Assembly (NCBI RefSeq): GCF_036884655.1
Contig: NC_088356.1
Span: forward strand, 16,994,001 to 17,058,000
DNA from: Musa acuminata AAA Group
Taxonomy: Eukaryota; Streptophyta; Magnoliopsida; Zingiberales; Musaceae
DNA length: 64,000 nucleotides
Direction of reading: 5' to 3'
Of this stretch, positions 44,826 through 55,952 are shown in pieces; the stretch's first letter is position 1, and each line of letters starts with the position of its first letter. Under the pieces are notes generated by a model. The model had not been told where the DNA came from, did no database searches, and saw only the letters and a list, made by a program, of their open reading frames with translations. The translations under genes and the position numbers were made by a program.

Positions 44826-45064
44826 CAAGCTAATTTCCTGAGGTAATTAATCACTAACAGGACGAAGTAAAAACTTACTGTTCTAGGAATGAGGAATATA
44901 ATAATAAAATTAAATGTCTCTATGAAATCAATACGAGGATGTTGATGAAACCCTTTGGCCACTAGACATGTTTTATATCTGGCAACGGATCCATCTGGGT
45001 TTTGCTTAATCCGAAAGACCCACTTACACCCGATGATATTTTGTGTGAGATGAGTAGATACAAG
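44826..45064 (-). pseudogene. Ale/Retrofit-like copia RT fragment (left of insertion)
   Basis: Minus strand encodes STHLTQNIIGCKWVFRIK, then NPDGSVARYKTCLVAKGFHQ and a decayed DFIETF block. These are the RT entry motifs of Ale/Retrofit-type copia elements (GCKWVFRIK, LVAKGFHQ). The reading continues across the 10.9 kb insertion into 55953-56780, sharing the 5-bp duplication ACAAG. RT downstream of the ETF block is lost. Confidence 0.8.
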
Positions 45065-46451
45065 TGTTAGGATCAAGAGCACTAAGAGGGGGGGGTGAAT
45101 TAGTGCAGCGGAAAACTTTCGACGATTAAAAGTGTGTTCATACGTTGAAATCCGATTCCGACGTAAAAGTTGTTTCATGCAGATAATAACTTTGAAAGCT
45201 TACGGAAATGTATTTGAAGTAAAGTAAGGCAGGAAGTTTGCAGTTAAGATAGAAATCGTAATGTAAGCACAAACTGAAATATGATGTTCGTACGATAAAA
45301 TCGATTTTCGACGTAAAACTGTTTTCGAAAACTTAACTTGAAAGTGAGTTTGTAAAAGAGCAGAAGGCAGTAAGCTATTGAGGAGGTTTGCAGTAAAGAT
45401 AAAATGTTCAAGTAAATGCAAACTGAGATTTAGAGTGGTTCGGTCAATCTTGACCTACATCCACTTTTGGCTTCCTCCACCAACGAGGTCACCGACGTCC
45501 ACTAGAGGCCTTCCTTCAATAGGCAAAGGCCAACCACCCTTTTACAGTTTTACTCCTTTTGACGGGCTTAGGAAACAACCCTTATAAACTTTTCTCTCCT
45601 CTCTTGAAAGATCAAAACTTCGAAAAAGAGGGAGGAGAACTTCTAGCCTTTACAACACTTTTGAGCTCTAAAAATCACAGAGTAAGATTGGATTTTTGGT
45701 GCCCTTTTATGCAGGAAAGGGTGGGGTATATATAGGCCCCAAACTAGTTTTAATTTCGAGCTCAAAAATGTCTTTTCCCAGATTTCCGGAGTCCTGGCGG
45801 TACCACCTCCTGACTGGGGCGGTACAACCGCTTGGCAGCTTGGAGACTGAGCTTCTGGGTGGTGCCACCGCCTGCCTGGGGTGGTTGCACCACCCAGCTT
45901 TCCTGGGAGACCCTCTCCTAGGCGGTGCCACCGCCTAGTAGGAATTCTGGTCCGAATGGGTTGATCCATTCAACCCAATTTGGGTCTGTCAAGGGCCTAA
46001 TTTTTCCCAAATTAAGTTAATGGGATCACCTCCCATTCCTAACTTAATCTACATGCTAACTACGATAATTCTTAAGACATTTACTACAGCTTGCTCCGGT
46101 GCGTCAATCTCTTCTTCCGAAGAGCTTCCGGCGAACATCCGACGAACCTCCGACGATACTCCGACGGACTTCCGGCAAACTCCTGGACTTGCGACGATCC
46201 ACTTGGCGAGTTCCGACGAGCTTCTTTTGGCAAGCTCCTTGACTTCTCAGATTTGTTCCCGTAGAACCTCCGACGACCGTCCGGACTTCCGTCGAGCTCT
46301 CGAACTCCCAACGTGATCATAGTCTTCGACTCCGGCTCAACTCCTGCTGCATGTCTTACTTTCATCGTAGTTAATCCTGCACACTTATCTCAACATATGG
46401 ATTAGATAACAAATGACAATTGACTTCATCATCAAAATCTGAGATACAACA
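45065..46451 (-). repeat. Left LTR, inverted (1387 bp, type II)
   Basis: Plus strand starts TGTTAGGATCAAGAGC and ends GAGATACAACA, the exact reverse of the right LTR's TGTTGTATCTC...CTAACA. Internal landmarks (palindromes, TATATATA box, GTCGGAGGTT blocks) also run in reverse order. Confidence 0.9.
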
Positions 46452-46508
46452 ATTGGTATCAGAGCCATGATGTTGATGTATTGCCATAATACTAAACAAC
46501 AACTAGCT
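46452..46508 (+). other. Segment between inverted LTR and LTR tail, with extra primer site
   Basis: Begins ATTGGTATCAGAGCC, a second tRNA-Met-type primer site, directly abutting the inverted LTR. The rest has no recognised identity. Confidence 0.7.
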
Positions 46509-46580
46509 TAGTTTTAATCGTCGAAAGTTTTTCGCTACACTAATTCACCCTCCCCCCTCTTAGTGCTCTTGATCCTAACA
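46509..46580 (+). repeat. Short plus-strand LTR 3' tail
   Basis: Matches the last ~72 bp of the right LTR (TTTTAATCGTCGAAAG to GATCCTAACA). Confidence 0.85.
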
Positions 46581-46594
46581 ATTGGTATCAGAGC
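46581..46594 (+). other. Primer-binding site next to gag
   Basis: ATTGGTATCAGAGC directly after the LTR tail and 37 bp before the gag start. Confidence 0.9.
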
Positions 46595-46630
46595 GAGGTT
46601 AACTCTCAAACGGAGTAAAACCCAAGAGAG

Positions 46631-48214
46631 ATGGCATACGCCGGAAACCAAGAGGTCCACTCTATTACACGTTCACCCATGTTCAATGGGACATACTACA
46701 CCTATTGGAAGACCCAAATGAGGATCTTCCTTATTTCAATGGATTTTGAACTTTGGAATCTTGTCGAAAATGGATTTTCGAAGTCTTCTCTTCCAATGAT
46801 CGATTGGAATGAATTAGAGAAGAAGACTTTCGCTCTTAATGCAAAGGCTATGAATACCTTATTTTGTGCGCTTGATAAAAATGAGTTCAATCGTGTTTCA
46901 GTTTGTGAAACCGCGTTTGATATTTGGCATATACTCGAAGTAACTCATGAAGGCATAAGTAGAGTGAAAGAGTCAAAAATCAATCTTTTGATACATTCTT
47001 TTGAACTTTTTCGAATGAAACCGAGCGAGACTATTGACGACATGTACACCCGTTTCACGAATGTCGTCAATGGTCTAAAAGGACTCGGCAAAAGTTTTTT
47101 GGATTTTGAGCTCGTAAATAAGATTCTAAGATCCCTTCCTAAGAGTTGGGACCCTAAAATCACTGCTATTCAAGAGGCTAAAGATTTAAACAACTTCCCT
47201 CTTGAAAAACTAATCGGGTCATTAATGACCTATGAAATGATTTGCAAGGCTCATCAAGAGCAAGAAGACATCCTTCCAAAGAACAAGAAGGATATGACAC
47301 TTAGAACTTTAGATGACCACTTGAGAGAAAACTCAAGTGATGAGAACTGTGACGATGACTTGGCACTTCTAACAAGGAAATTCAAAAAATTCATTAAGAG
47401 AAACAAGTTTAAAAGTGACACAAAAAATAAACTTGAACCCAAAAAGGACCAAGTTGTTTGTTACGAATGCAAAAAGTCAGGAAACTACAAAAGTGATTGT
47501 CCCCAAGCCAAGAAGAGAACATCAAAGAAGAAGGTGTTTAAAGCAACGTTGGATGACTCGAGTGCGTCCGAAGAAGAGGAGTCCAACACCGAGCAAGTTG
47601 CTCATTACGCCTTAATGGCCATCGGAGAAGAGGTAACAAATTTAATTGATGCAGATTTATCATTTGATGAATTATTAAATGCCTTCCATGACTTATTTGA
47701 TGAATGTAAAATAATTAATAGAAAATATAAATTGTTGAAAAATAAGCATGATAGTCTTGTTAGCAATTTTGATAAATTAAAAACTGAATATCACGATAGT
47801 TTAGCTCAATGTGAAAAATGCCATGATCTAGAAACTCTCCAAAAGGAAAACTTGCTACTTAAGGATACCTTGAAGAAATTTGAGGTTGGTAGCAAGTCTT
47901 TGAACATGATTCTTGCAAACAAGGGTCACGTTCCCAAAAGAAGTGGAATCGGATTTGTGAGAAGTCCTCACCAAAATCCAACCACCTTCATAAAAGGCAC
48001 TATCTTACATGTTCAACACCAAAGCAAATGCAACTTTTGTTGCAAACATGGACATAAAACGTATCATTGTCCATTTAAGAAAATTAGTTCGAACAAAATG
48101 ATTTGGGTTCCTAAAGGAACCATGATAAACTCTATGCAACATAATAAACAATGTAGATCAGTTTTTGAAGCACCCAAAAGTAAATGGGTACCTAAAAATT
48201 ATCCTTTCTTATAG
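46631..48214 (+). CDS. Sirevirus-like Gag, intact 527-residue frame
   Basis: The only undamaged TE gene in the window. N-terminal half is the UBN2/DUF4219-type capsid region (SPMFNGTYYTYWKTQMRIFL, FDIWHILEVTHEG, FELFRMKPSETIDDMYTRF). A CCHC knuckle at residues 277-290 reads CYECKKSGNYKSDC, with the His replaced by Asn (His is kept in the relative at 58828). An acidic stretch and a probable coiled coil (about 340-420) follow, then a second, complete knuckle at 467-480 (CNFCCKHGHKTYHC). Start chosen as the first ATG after the primer site. The frame ends with TAG at 48212-48214, and the protease continues in the same frame. Role: particle formation and RNA packaging. Confidence 0.9.
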   Translation: MAYAGNQEVHSITRSPMFNGTYYTYWKTQMRIFLISMDFELWNLVENGFSKSSLPMIDWNELEKKTFALNAKAMNTLFCALDKNEFNRVSVCETAFDIWHILEVTHEGISRVKESKINLLIHSFELFRMKPSETIDDMYTRFTNVVNGLKGLGKSFLDFELVNKILRSLPKSWDPKITAIQEAKDLNNFPLEKLIGSLMTYEMICKAHQEQEDILPKNKKDMTLRTLDDHLRENSSDENCDDDLALLTRKFKKFIKRNKFKSDTKNKLEPKKDQVVCYECKKSGNYKSDCPQAKKRTSKKKVFKATLDDSSASEEEESNTEQVAHYALMAIGEEVTNLIDADLSFDELLNAFHDLFDECKIINRKYKLLKNKHDSLVSNFDKLKTEYHDSLAQCEKCHDLETLQKENLLLKDTLKKFEVGSKSLNMILANKGHVPKRSGIGFVRSPHQNPTTFIKGTILHVQHQSKCNFCCKHGHKTYHCPFKKISSNKMIWVPKGTMINSMQHNKQCRSVFEAPKSKWVPKNYPFL

Positions 48215-48729
48215 AGACATTCACCATCACAAGCTAAGAGCAAGAGATGGTACCTTGATAGTGGATGCTCAAGGCATATGACCGAAGATCCATCTCAATT
48301 CTCTAAGCTCACTAGCATAGACGAAGGCTATGTCACCTTCGGAGACAATAACAAGGGTAAAATCATTGGCAAAGGAACTATAGGTAACAAATCCAACTTC
48401 TTTATTGACGATGTTTTGTTAGTTGATGGTTTAAAACATAACCTCTTAAGTATTAGTCAATTATGTGATAAAGGATATATCGTCAAATTCGAATCTAATG
48501 CATCATTGAAAAACCACACCAAAACATATGTATGATTGCATTAAAACAGAATAACGTATACACCATTGACATCAATGATCTTTGCAATGAAATGTGTTTC
48601 TCGGTTTTGAATGAGGATGCTTGGCTTTGGCATAGGAGATTAGGTCATGCTAGCATGAAACTAATCACCTAAATATCATCCAAAGAACTTGTAGGAGGAA
48701 TTCCTCATATCAAGTTCATCAAAGATAAC
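48215..48729 (+). pseudogene. Protease to integrase-finger part of pol
   Basis: In frame with gag after one TAG. KSKRWYLDSGCSRHM carries the aspartic protease DSG (Asp codon 48257); FIDDVLLVDGLKHNLLSISQ is the typical protease end. Frameshifts near 48515 lead to a stop at 48535. WLWHRRLGHASMK (integrase finger start) is in another register and is followed by a TAA near 48671. Confidence 0.85.
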
Positions 48730-50261
48730 GTGTGTGATGCTTGTCAATTAGGAAAACAAACTAAGAGTACTTTCAAATCTAAGAATCAAATAAGCACCTC
48801 TACGCCCTTACAATTGATCCATATGGATTTGTTTGGACCAATCTCTACATCAAGCCTAGGAGGTAGCAAATACGTCTTTGTCATTGTAGATGACTATAGT
48901 AGATACACATGGACTTACTTCTTGAAACACAAAAATGAATGCTTTAAATATTTCACCAAGTTTTGTGAACTTGTTCAAAATGAAAAGGGTTTTATGATTT
49001 CATCAATTCGAAGTGATCACGGTGGAGAATTTCAAAACTGTGATTTTCAAGAATTTTGTGAATCTAATGGATACAACCACAACTTCTCCACTCCAAGAAA
49101 TCTTCAACAAAATGATGTAGTAGAAAGAACAAATAGAAATTTACAAGAAATGACAAGAACCATGTTAAATGAACATAGCCTACCAAAATACTTTTGAGCC
49201 GAAGCTGTAAACACTGCATGCTATATTTTGAATAGAGTTCTAGTAAGACCCTTACTCACCAAAACTCCCTATGAGTTGTGGAAAAATAAAAAACCTAATG
49301 TTTCATATTTTAAAGTTTTTGGGTGTAAGTGTTTTATCTTGAACGAAAAAGATGCCTTAGGAAAATTTAATGCTAAATCCGATGATGGAATTTTTCTTGG
49401 TTATTCTTCGGTTTCTAAAGCTTTTCGTATCTTCAATAAAAGAACTTTAATTATCGAAGAATCCATTCATGTTGTTTTCAATGAGACTTCCGAAATCAAG
49501 GAAAATGATTTTGATTATGATGTTAATTTTAATTCTTTGAATTTAAATGAAACCCCTTCTCCAACTAGCAACTTGGATGCATCCACTTCCGAAACACCCT
49601 TACCCAAGGATTGGAAGTATGTAGATGCTCATCTTAAGGAGCTAATCCTAGGAGATACATCTAAGGGGGTTCAAACACGTTCTTTTCTTAAAAATTTCTG
49701 TGCCAACGCCGCTTTTCTCTCTCAAATTGAACCTAAATGTATTGACGAAGCCATGAAAGATAATTTATGGATTATCACAATGCAAGATGAGTTAAATCAA
49801 TTTGAGAGAAATGAGGTGTGGAAGCTTGTTCCTAGGCCAAATGACCATTTAGTTATTAGTACTTAATGGGTCTTTAGAAACAAGCAAGATGAATCTGGTA
49901 TCGTGGTTAGAAACAATACTGGATTAGTGGCCAAAGGTTTCAACCAAGAAGAAGGTATCGATTACGAAGAAACCTTCGCTCTTGTGGCTAGATTAGAAGC
50001 CATAAAGATGCTCCTTACCTATGCTAGTAATAATAATTTTAAGTTGTTTCAAATGGATGTTAAAAGCGCTTTTCTTAATGGCTTTATTTCTGAAGAAGTT
50101 TATGTTGAACAACCTCTCGGATTTGAAAATAAAAGCCTCCCTAATCATGTATTTAAATTAACCAAAGCTCTCTATGGTTTAAAATAAGCCCCAAGGGCTT
50201 GGTATGATAGATTAAGTACTTTTCTTATTGAAAATAATTTCACAAAAAGCAAGGTCGATAC
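48730..50261 (+). pseudogene. Integrase and RT N-terminal part of pol
   Basis: Integrase core (to 49197) keeps all three acidic positions: HMDLFGPIS, SIRSDHGGEF, DVVERTNRNLQE, and the CDACQLGK Cys pair. A Trp codon has become TGA at 49195-49197. The next piece (49228-49866) has TPYELWKNKKPNVSYFKVFG and the linker to RT, ending in TAA just before WVFRNK. The last piece (49903-50187) has LVAKGFNQEEGIDYEETF and MDVKSAFLNG, then TAA before APRAWYD. Pol is then cut at 50261 by a solo LTR. Confidence 0.9.
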
Positions 50262-52335
50262 TATTGAATCTCGTATTTTGATGATGAAACTACTTGATAT
50301 ATGTTTATGATTTAATCTGCGTTTTGAGTGACGCAGGATGCCTCGATCAGGATGAGACAATTAAAGCAGGAAAATCATGTTGTGTCGGAGGAACATGTCA
50401 GAAGATTGGACATCGGGCCGGTGGATCGGTCGACGTATCGACAGAAGGCTTCGGGCCGTGGACTCGGGCATCGGGCCAAGAAGAGCGGGTATTGTGCCAA
50501 GGATATTGGAATTGCGGAGCCAATTGGCCGATTGGGCAATAGGCCGTAGGAAAGGACGATACACCGAAGAATCGGAGGAAGCGTCGAGGGACCAATGACA
50601 TGCCGGACAACTTGGTTAATTGCTTAGGATTAATTGTCTCGATCAAAGTTTTGTTTACATGTGCAGGATTAACTACGATTAAAGTAAGACATGCAGTAGG
50701 AGTTGCGCCGGAGTCAAGACAATGATCACGTTGGGAGTTCGAGAGTTCGACAGAAGTTCGGACAGTCGTCAGAGGTTCTGTGGGAACAAATCCGAGAAGT
50801 CCATAAGCTTGCCAAAGAAGCTCGTCAGAACTTGTCAAGTGAATCATCGCAAGTCCAAGAGTTTGCCGGAAGTCCGCAGGAGCATCACCGAGGGTTCATC
50901 GGATGATCGACGGAAGTTCGCCGGAAGCTCGCCGGAAGAAGCGATTGACGCACCGGAGCAAGTTACAGTAAATGTCTTAGGAAATATCGTAGTTAGCACA
51001 TTGATTAAGTTGGAAATGGGAGGTGATCCCATTAACTTAATCTTGGGGCAATTGGGCCCCTGAAAAACCCAAATTGGGCCGAATGGATCAACCCATTCGG
51101 ACCCTGATTACTGCCAGGCGGTTGAACCACCCAAGGCAGGAGGTTGCACCGCCTGGGCTCAATCTCCGAGCGAGACTGGGAGGTGCAATCGCCCCAGCCA
51201 GGCGGTGGCACCGCTTGGGGCTCAGTCTCCAAGCGAGACTGGGCGGTGCAACCTCCCCTGACAAGAGGTAGCACCACCTGAGCTCAGTCTTCGAGCTCTG
51301 CCAGGCGGTGCAACCGCCTCAGTCAGGAGGTGCAACCACCTGAGCTCGGTCTTCGAGATCTGTCAGGAGGTGCAACCGCCCCTGACAGGAGGTAGCACCA
51401 CCCAGAGGCTCAGTCTTTGAGCTCTGCCAAGCGGTGCAACCGCTCCAGTCAAGAGGTGCAACCGCCTGATCCCGAAATTCTGGGAATTGATAGTTTTGAG
51501 CTCCAAATTTGAACTGAGTTGTGGCCTATAAATACCCCACCCATTCAGCACTGAAAGAGCATGAACTAACACCGAAATCTTGATCCTTTTATGTGATTCT
51601 TAGAGCTCAAAATTGTTGTAAAGGCCAAAAGTTCTTCTCCCTCTGTTCTTCCAAGTTCTGAGTTGTAAAGAGAGGAGAGAAAATTTCTGTAAGGGTTGTC
51701 TCCTAAGCCCGTCAAAAGGAGTGAAACTGTAAAAGGGTGGTTGGCCTTCGCCTATTGAAGGAAGGTCTCTAGTTGACGTCGGTGACCTCGTCGGTGGAGG
51801 AAGCCAAAAGTGGAGTAGGTCAAGATTGACCGAACCACTCTAAATCTCGGTTTGCATTTACTTTGAGCATATTATCTTTACTGCAAACCTCCTCTGAAGC
51901 TTATTGCTTTCTGCGCATATACGATCAGGTTTCAAGCCTTTCACTTTCCGAATCAGCGTTTAGACGTAAATATGTGTTTTCGTACGATCTTTATATTTCA
52001 GATTGCGTTTACGTTTTGAATTCTACCATAACTGCAAACTGCCTTTATACTCTTGCTTAAACTGTATCTTGCCTAATCAAGTGATTTACGAATCAGCATT
52101 TAGACGTAAATCAGTTTCTTCGTACAAACGTCGTATTTCAGTTTGCGCCTATATTCTGGTTTTCATCATAGCTGCAAACCGCCTTCATAGATTGACTTTA
52201 ACATCAACTTGCTTAGAATCGACTTTCACACAGAAATAGTTTTTATCGTTCGAATGCAGTTTCGTTTTAATCGCTGAAAGATTTCCGATGCACTAATTCA
52301 CCCCCCCCCCCCTCTTAGTGCTCTTGATCCTAACA
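50262..52335 (+). repeat. Solo LTR, type I (2074 bp)
   Basis: A single LTR (TATTGAATCTCG, start mutated from TGTTG, to TAACA) flanked by the 5-bp duplication GATAC (50257-50261, 52336-52340). No primer site or internal sequence is present. It splits pol of the surrounding element, and the pol reading resumes after it. Palindromes at 51110-51470, TATAAATA box near 51529, C-run at 52301-52312. Confidence 0.95.
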
Positions 52336-52340
52336 GATAC

Positions 52341-53340
52341 CACATTATTTATCAAAAATTTTGAAAATAATTTTCTCATTATTTAGATTTATGTTGATGA
52401 TATTATCTTCGGTTCTACAAATGAATCTCTTTGTGAATCTTTTGCTGAAACCATGAGTCTCGAATTTGAAATGAGTTTGATGGGAGAATTAACCTTTTTC
52501 TTAGGCTTACAAATTAAGCAACTAAGCAATGACATCTTTATTAGTCAAACTAAATATGCCTTAGATTTGCTAAAAAGATTTAATACGAATAGCTCAAAAG
52601 CTATTAACACTCCTATGACCACCTCCACTAAGTTAGAAGTTGATGAAAGTCGAGAAAGCTTCGATAAAAAAACTTATAGGGGTATGATAGGAAGTTTACT
52701 TTACCTCACTGCAACTAGACCAGATATCATGTTTAGTGTAGGACTTTATGCTAGGTTTCAATCGAACCCTAAGATATCTCATTTTAAAGCGGTTAAAAGA
52801 ATACTTAGATATCTTAAAGGTACCACAAATCTAGGATTATGGTATCCAAAATCCAAGAATTTTGAGTTAATTACGTATGCTGATGCGGATTTTGCTGGGT
52901 GTAGATTAGATAGAAAAAGCACATCAGGATCATGTCAATTTTTGGGACATTCCCTTGTTTCCTGGTCATCTAAGAAACAAAACTCGGTTGCACTATCAAC
53001 AACCGAAGCTGAGTATATTGCAGCTAGTGCAAGCTGTGCACAAGTTGTGTGGATGAAAAATACCTTAGAAGACTATAAAGTCCATCTTAAAAACATTCCC
53101 ATTAAATGTGATAACACAAGTGCAATATGTTTAACAAAGAATCTCATTCAACACTCAAGAACAAAACATATTGATATTAGATATCACTTCATACGAGATC
53201 ATGTCACTAATCATGATGTAATCATAGAGTTCATTGATACTAAGCATCAACTAGCTGATATTTTTACAAAACATCTAAGCAAAGAACAATTTGATTTCAT
53301 TAGAAGAGAATTAGGAATGTTAATATGTCCGAATGCATAA
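52341..53340 (+). pseudogene. RT active-site and RNase H part of pol
   Basis: Continues pol after the solo LTR. The RT catalytic motif IYVDDIIFGS lies near 52390, preceded by a TAG in place of a Gln codon. The open frame from 52453 (295 codons) has MGELTFFLGLQIKQ, GSLLYLTATRPDIMFSV, the RNase H region DADFAGCRLDRKSTSG, ALSTTEAEYIAAS, KCDNTSAICLTKN and HIDIRYHFIRDHV, ending ELGMLICPNA. RNase H residues look intact. No envelope-like frame follows. Confidence 0.9.
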
Positions 53341-54526
53341 ACTTGTTAAAATCATTTTTTGAACTTTATTGATTGAATGATCAAATCACTTGATTGTCAT
53401 TACATGCCTAAAATTATATGTTAGAAATTATATTTTTTGGATACAAAAATTTCCATAATAGTGAGCATGTTTTGTCTTCATGATTGTATTTGAAAATCTA
53501 TAGTATAGTCTTGTCCAAATGCATGAAAGTGTTAATTTCATTTTCGGATTCTCTTAACTAGTGGTATCCTAACAATCAGATTTTCTCGATACATTATCCT
53601 TTTCCGAAATTAATAAGTATATGTATATCGAGTTTGATTCCCATCATTGATTTTTGACATATGGAATCAACTAGCAAAAACATCTCTCATACACTTATCA
53701 TGTGAAAAATATTTTTTGAGAAATTAATTTGATAAAATGATTCCTGCATGTAAATTCCTTTTTGAAATATGGATGATAGTATTTTTACTTGCAAGGATTT
53801 GTTTCACATACATATCTTGATCCTTGTAAAAATAGAATATGATTTAATCTCTCATCGATTCTAACTTCATTCAAAGTAAACTCACAAATAGCTGGTATCA
53901 CAAATAGCCTTCCTCCTTCATGCAAAAAGATAATAACAAATGAAAATGAAGAAGTATTAAAAGCTATCTCCATGTCATGTTTTTCGTGAGATGTTTGCAT
54001 AATTGGTATCCTATCACTCACTATTGGAAAATGACATGAACCTATGGCATGAATAAAACCGCACTTATGCTTAAAAATTGTTTATATCGTTTTCTTTTTT
54101 GTTGATGACAAAGGGGGAGAGATATATGAATTGATGCTATGATTATGCCATGCTTGCATCATCGAAAATATATGAATCGATGATAACTATGATTGCCATA
54201 TTTGCATTATGCCATGTTTGCATCATATTAAGATATCAAGAACTTGCATCGTAATTTTACATGTCGATATCTTATGTTGAACTGCTACAATCATTCATAT
54301 TTGAAATGTAAAACTTGAGAATGGATGTCAAGTCTGACATCATTTTCAGTAAGATACATCATGATAGGAATCATGATGAGAGTAATTGATAAGGATAAGA
54401 GTTCTTAACTTATCAATAAGTCTATTGATTTCAAAGGCCTTGAATTTAAGAATGACTTATCTCAAGTATGGCATATAGATAGGGGGAGTTAAGGTTAACT
54501 CCGTTATCAATTGATTGTTATCATCA
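53341..54526 (+). other. 3' non-coding region of the 45065 element
   Basis: AT-rich, without coding signal. It contains AAAGGGGGAGAG at about 54109 and AGGGGGAG at 54481, extra purine tracts typical of Sireviruses. It lacks the TTGCTAGCTTGCA-type repeats of the pol-less elements. Confidence 0.6.
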
Positions 54527-54539
54527 AAAAGGAGGAGAT
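54527..54539 (+). other. Polypurine tract
   Basis: AAAAAGGAGGAGAT-type tract immediately before the right LTR. Confidence 0.8.
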
Positions 54540-55952
54540 TGTTGTATCTCAGATTTTGATGATGAAGTCAATTGTTATTTGTTATCTAATCCATATGTTG
54601 AGATAAGTGTGCAGGATTAACTACGATGAAAGTAAGACATGCAGTAGGAGTTGAGCCGGAGTCAAAGACTATGATCACGTTGGGAGTTCGAGAGCTCGAC
54701 GGAAGTCCGGACGGTCGTCGGAGGTTTTGCGGGAACAAATCCGAGAAGTCCAGGAGCTTGCCAAAAGAAGCTCATCGGAACTCGCCAAGTGGATCGTCGC
54801 AAGTCCAGGAGTTTGCCGGAAGTCCGTCGGAGCATCGCCGGAGGTTCATCGGATGTTCGTCGGAAGTTCGCCGGAAGCTCGCCGGAAGAAGCGATTGAGG
54901 CACCGGAGCAAGCTGTAGTAAATGTCTTAAGAATTATTGTAGTTAGCATGTAGATTAAGTTAGGAATAGGAGGTGATCCCATTAACTTAGTCTGGGGGCA
55001 ATTAGGCCTTTGACAGACCTAAATTGGGCCGAATGGATCAACCCATTCGGACCAGAATTCTTACTAGGCGGTGGCACCGCCAGGGCTTAGTCTCCAAGCG
55101 AGACTGGGCGGTGCAACCGCCCCTGTCAGGCGGTGGCACCACCCAGAAGCTCAGTCTCCGAGCTGCCAAGCGATTGTACCGCCCCAATCAGGAGGTGGTA
55201 CCGCCAAGACCCCGAAAATCCGGGAAAAGACATTTTTGAGCTCCAAATTCAAACTAGTTTGGGGCCTATATATACCCCACCCTTTTCTACATGAAAGGGC
55301 ACCTAAAATCCAATCTTATTCTGTGATTTTTAGAGCTCAAAAGTGTTGTAAAGGCTAGAAGTTCTTCCTCTTTTTTCAAGTTTTGATCTTTCAAGAGAGG
55401 AGAGAAAAGTTTGTAAGGGTTGTCTCCTAAGCCCGTCAAAAGGAATGAAACTGTAAAAGGGTGGTTGGCCTTCCTCTATTGAAGGAAGGCCTCTAGTGGA
55501 CGTCGGTGACCTCGTTAGTGGAGGAAGCCAAAAGTGGATGTAGGTCAAGATTGACCGAACCACTCTAAATCTCGGTTTGCATTTACTTTGAGCATTTTAT
55601 CTTTATTGCAAACCTTCTCAATAGCTTACTATCTTTTGCTCTTTTACGAACTCACTTTCAAGTTAAGTTTCCAAAAATGATTTTACGTCGGAAATTGGTT
55701 TTATTGTACGAACATCATATTTCAGTTTGCGCTTACATTACGATTTCTATCTTAACTGCAAACTTCCTGCCTTACTTTAATTCAAATACATTTCCGTAAG
55801 CTTTGAAAGGTATTATCTGCACGAAATAACTTTTACGTCGGAATCGGATTTCAACGTACGAACGCAGTTTTAATCGTCGAAAGTTTTCCGCTGCACTAAT
55901 TCACCCCCCCCCCCCCCCCCCCCCCCCCGTCTTAGTGCTCTTGATCATAACA
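54540..55952 (+). repeat. Right LTR, type II (1413 bp)
   Basis: TGTTGTATCTCAG to GATCATAACA. Palindromes at 55065-55205, TATATATA box near 55267, C-run of about 25 bases at 55904-55928. Followed by the target duplication ACAAG. Confidence 0.9.

Larger units (their letters stand above)
45065..55952 (+). mobile_element. Sirevirus-like element with inverted left LTR
   Basis: Flanked by the target duplication ACAAG (45060-45064, 55953-55957) inside a copia pol, so the outer ends are intact. Right LTR (54540-55952), gag and pol are on the plus strand, but the left LTR (45065-46451) is a full copy of the same LTR in reverse orientation. A 57-bp segment beginning with a primer-site copy, then a ~72-bp plus-strand LTR tail and a second primer site, link it to gag. 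A solo LTR (50262-52335) interrupts pol. Confidence 0.85.

Noticed and set aside
45643..46365. Frames on both strands at the left end of the 45065 element
   Set aside because: They are the inverted LTR; the same translations appear in the right LTR on the other strand.
53341..54539. Envelope-like gene after pol, as in some Sireviruses
   Set aside because: No frame above about 80 codons, AT-rich, extra polypurine tracts instead.
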